Shown here one piece after another: positions 61,340 through 64,000 of a stretch of 64,000 bases of DNA. Position 1 is the first letter of the stretch. Every line of letters begins with the position of its first letter. The translations under genes and the position numbers were made by a program. The DNA is from RPRC01 sp034933285 (GTDB lineage: Bacteria; Desulfobacterota; Desulfuromonadia; Geobacterales; Geobacteraceae). The notes beneath the pieces were generated by a model, which was not told where the DNA came from, ran no database searches, and saw only the letters and a list, made by a program, of their open reading frames with translations. The stretch is from positions 248,001 to 312,000 of the forward strand of contig JAYFNT010000009.1 of assembly GCA_034933285.1 (NCBI GenBank), in the 5' to 3' direction.

Positions 61340-64000
61340 TTATCTATTCGGATTATCTGGTGAATCCCTTTTGTTTCCCCGTTTTCCGGAACGTGCACAC
61401 CCGGATATCAGAAGAATGCCTTCCATGGAAAGCAAGGCAACGGGTACAAGGATGAAAATTGCCAGCCAGAGAGTTGAAAGGCTGTCGCGGTTCTGCATGA
61501 TGATCTCTTCCCACCAGGCGACACCGATCAGGATCAGGAACAGCGACAGAATCGCAGCACCAATGAATATGGTCTTTTGCCAGCCGGGCGTCCTTCTCAT
61601 GAACTGTATCAGTCCATAGAAACAGAGCAGCATCCCATTCATGATCATGAAAATCGGGCTGCGTTTAATCCTTGCCGCATGGACTCCGAAAACATCCATG
61701 ATGCAGTTGCGCATGTCGAGCAATGCCTTTGCGAGTATCTCCATGAGCACCAGAGAAGGCATGTCCCGCAGGACTTCTTCCGACCCGACATGATATTTTT
61801 CATTGAAAAACCGGCCGATACCTGTCAATGAAGGTCTAGCTGCCTTGTTGCCGTCCTCATTCGTCAACCTTTTTACTGCCGATTCCGCCAGCTGGTCCGC
61901 AGCCACGACGAGGAACAGCGGGTCCAGGTCTCCGCTTGCAGGGACAACGAAGCCCGCCCTGTCAGCATCATAGGCCGGAAGATCGTCCTGCCCGGCCTTT
62001 TTTTGTTTTGAGACACGGTAACTGTTCCACTCTGTCTGCTCAGACACAGCGTCTTTAATTACACAAGGGAGGTCGTCATGCAGCGCCTCAAGTTGAGCAG
62101 CCTCGATTACAAGTCGCACCATTTGTCCGAATTCAGGTTCCTCCAGCGCTTTCTGCCAGTTCCGATCGTCAGTTGAGAAAAGCTTCCCGAACCATACGCG
62201 CAAATCTTCCCAGGTCTTTTCGCCGGAACATGGAAACAGCGCTACCGGATCAAGGCTGTCCACCATCCTGTCCCTCAACCGCCTCCTCATTTCAGGATCA
62301 CGAAGCGATTCCCTCATCCTGGCCGGATCAAGCAGGGTTTCCAGGAGTTGGCTCATGCCGTCCAGCCTGCCCCAAAGGATGTCGTTGGCGCGCCATGATT
62401 TCTTGAAAAACCCGCCGAAGTGATAAAAAGCGTCACCGGCGACTTTCTCCCCTGCCGGACGGTTGCTGAAACCCTTGTTTGCATCGAGCGGACTGATACG
62501 GATGGTTTTTATAATGTCCTTTTCATGCAGGTCGGCAAAATATTCGATCGGGAACAGATAGGCATCTATCAGTATGAAATTGTCATAGGCAGCCAAAACT
62601 TTCTCATCATTCTGACCGAGCCCAGACCTGAAAAGTTCCAGCATGGAGCGTTCACATGTATCGGTGTTCTCCAGCAAACTAATGAAATTTGCCGGGCATC
62701 CGCATTCCAGCCGATTATCCCTGATCAGCCCTGTTATTTCATTAATTCGCTGCTTGAGCAGCCCATTCAAAGTACTGAGAGCTTCCTGGTTCAGTACTGT
62801 TTCCACTGTTTCGGCATCACAAGGCGGAACGTAGGCGGCAGGAAGAAGCGCAGGGCTGTCTTCTCCTGCGGACATAAGATGTTGCATTGCAGCCTGTACC
62901 AACGACCAGATTTTCCCGGGATCTTTCCCCTGCCATGTTATCGGGGCTTTATCAACCAGTTCCTCCATGGCCGACTTGATTATCTCCAGCAGTTTGACCT
63001 GCCTGTTGAGCGCTCGCCATAAACACCGGTACTGGGACGGGTTTGCGCCGGAAAATGCCAGTCCGAGGTCATATATATAATAGATCAGATGGTATAGCCT
63101 TCGCAGCCGGATATCCACATCGAAATGCAGCAGAGTTTCAGCTCCCGAGCCATTCCATTCATCAAAAGCCTTGTACAACCGGGCAGCCGATTTTCGCGCG
63201 TCAGGTTCCATCACCGGGTCTTTTCCGTCTACGCGCAGGACACCCAGGACAACCCGTTCGCTGATGGAGATGAGTCGACTGTGGCGGTAAAGGCTTCGCA
63301 CGGATTCATCCAGCAATTCAGGCAAGTCCCATATTCGATTGGTTTCACCGCACCGGACTTTTTTCAATATTTCCATTACAGCGGGTGAGCTTCTTTCTGC
63401 GGCCCTTTCCTGGAGGCATGAGGAAAAACGTTTATATTGGGCGAGTTTGCTGTTTCTGCGGGCTATCAACTTCAAATCCTCGGAAATGCTTTCATATCCG
63501 GGGATGCCGATCAAGGCGGCAAGCACGGCCTGCAGGGCATTCGGCTCGCTCGGGTGGTTCATGCGTCTGAAACGTTCCGGATCCGGTTCGACATAGAAAA
63601 GCTTTCTGTCCACCTCCCTGTCAGCCATTCTCCTGAATATCTGTTCTATCGCATAGGAAAACGGCTTGTTGTCCAGGACACCCCCGTCGAGAAAGCATGC
63701 TCCACGGCCAAGCCTGCCCCACTGTTGCAGCAACGCATCGGCAGTTTTCATTCCATCATCCAAAGCCACCTGAACCGGAGCGAATGCAGCAGGAAAACAG
63801 GAAGTGATCCTGGCCAGTTTGGCAAGAGCCTGAAATATCACTTCCTTTCCGCTCGTTCCACCATCATCGCCAAGAGCGGTGTTGAATGGCTCCTTCCGGC
63901 CTGTGCGGTGCTTGAGCAGAAACACGGACCTGTGATCCTTGACGTCAATGGAATGCCCGGCATCATCGTATACCGTGGATACTGCGCCGTCCACGTCCGA
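61340..64000 (-). CDS. Patatin-related membrane protein (5' end outside window)
   Basis: About 886 residues are visible; the frame is open past base 64000 and the N-terminus is missing. The visible start contains the second half of a patatin phospholipase domain: the catalytic Asp in FLDGGVLDNKPFSYAI (DGG motif, ~100-115). The Ser nucleophile (GxSxG) must lie beyond the edge. The long middle region (~150-700) is helical and resembles the DUF3376-type extension of large patatin-related proteins. The C-terminus has three or four membrane segments (~780-870), so the enzyme is membrane-anchored. It may act on phospholipids, but activity is inferred. It is convergent with glutamate synthase. Confidence 0.8.
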   Translation of the reverse strand, partial: SDVDGAVSTVYDDAGHSIDVKDHRSVFLLKHRTGRKEPFNTALGDDGGTSGKEVIFQALAKLARITSCFPAAFAPVQVALDDGMKTADALLQQWGRLGRGACFLDGGVLDNKPFSYAIEQIFRRMADREVDRKLFYVEPDPERFRRMNHPSEPNALQAVLAALIGIPGYESISEDLKLIARRNSKLAQYKRFSSCLQERAAERSSPAVMEILKKVRCGETNRIWDLPELLDESVRSLYRHSRLISISERVVLGVLRVDGKDPVMEPDARKSAARLYKAFDEWNGSGAETLLHFDVDIRLRRLYHLIYYIYDLGLAFSGANPSQYRCLWRALNRQVKLLEIIKSAMEELVDKAPITWQGKDPGKIWSLVQAAMQHLMSAGEDSPALLPAAYVPPCDAETVETVLNQEALSTLNGLLKQRINEITGLIRDNRLECGCPANFISLLENTDTCERSMLELFRSGLGQNDEKVLAAYDNFILIDAYLFPIEYFADLHEKDIIKTIRISPLDANKGFSNRPAGEKVAGDAFYHFGGFFKKSWRANDILWGRLDGMSQLLETLLDPARMRESLRDPEMRRRLRDRMVDSLDPVALFPCSGEKTWEDLRVWFGKLFSTDDRNWQKALEEPEFGQMVRLVIEAAQLEALHDDLPCVIKDAVSEQTEWNSYRVSKQKKAGQDDLPAYDADRAGFVVPASGDLDPLFLVVAADQLAESAVKRLTNEDGNKAARPSLTGIGRFFNEKYHVGSEEVLRDMPSLVLMEILAKALLDMRNCIMDVFGVHAARIKRSPIFMIMNGMLLCFYGLIQFMRRTPGWQKTIFIGAAILSLFLILIGVAWWEEIIMQNRDSLSTLWLAIFILVPVALLSMEGILLISGCARSGKRGNKRDSPDNPNR

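Noticed and set aside
1..64000. CRISPR arrays, prophage, insertion-sequence transposases or rRNA genes
   Set aside because: No regular repeat-spacer pattern, phage gene, transposase or rRNA sequence was seen on either strand.

Overview
The window reads as chromosomal DNA from a Geobacter-like member of the Desulfuromonadales (Desulfuromonadota). This rests on gene content and order: an uninterrupted lipid A/Kdo, LPS-transport, sigma-54 and regulatory-PTS run (kdsB-pyrG-kdsA-kdsD-kdsC-lptC-lptA-lptB-rpoN-hpf-ptsN-hprK-rapZ-EIIA-HPr-ptsI), the thrS-infC-rpmI-rplT-pheS-pheT-ihfA-merR translation cluster, a glutamate synthase split into separate subunits, c-type cytochrome P460, and a GEMM-I second-messenger riboswitch. 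No phage, CRISPR array, transposase or rRNA was seen.

Layout. 1-3.9 kb: signalling genes (a PocR-PAS sensor cut by the window edge, a methyl-accepting chemotaxis protein behind a sigma-28-type promoter, and an orphan OmpR-family regulator whose leader carries a GEMM-I riboswitch plus terminator). 4.3-7.9 kb: small metabolic and stress genes (a Cys-rich mini-protein, an SGNH esterase, an AEC carrier, OsmC and a thiamine-binding-type protein), with a probable sRNA or attenuated leader near 5.9 kb. 7.9-11.1 kb: a marR-emrA-emrB drug-efflux operon that looks acquired. 11.3-19.1 kb: the translation operon, ended by tRNA-Pro and begun by tRNA-Val, with an AUA start for infC. 19.2-26.7 kb: rtcB-archease RNA repair, a three-domain acyl activating/transferring enzyme, a PilZ protein, and an oxidative-stress set (Fur/PerR-type repressor, FprA flavodiiron protein, rubredoxin-like mini-protein). 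26.7-35.2 kb: NAD synthetase, CheW, an MFS carrier, ahcY, a nitronate monooxygenase-like enzyme and a two-component pair. 35.3-50.3 kb: metK and the large PTS/rpoN/lpt/kds run. 50.4-55.6 kb: cytochrome P460, an outer-membrane barrel and a cobalt/nickel ECF transporter (cbiMQO-type). 55.9-61.3 kb: a three-gene glutamate synthase behind a near-perfect sigma-54 promoter. 61.3-64 kb: a patatin-related membrane protein cut by the window edge.

The most notable non-coding signals are: a 173-bp element (55667-55839) with 12-bp terminal inverted repeats and a 6-bp target duplication, i.e. a MITE; a shorter relative (52761-52828) on the other side of the cbiMQO operon that supplies the stop codon of the ATPase gene; the sigma-54 promoter of glutamate synthase, with rpoN itself encoded in the window; the riboswitch; and a possibly leaderless PerR-type gene whose promoter is overlaid by inverted repeats.

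All coordinates come from reading the sequence by eye. No homology search, folding program or GC calculation was run, so family names rest on recognised motifs.
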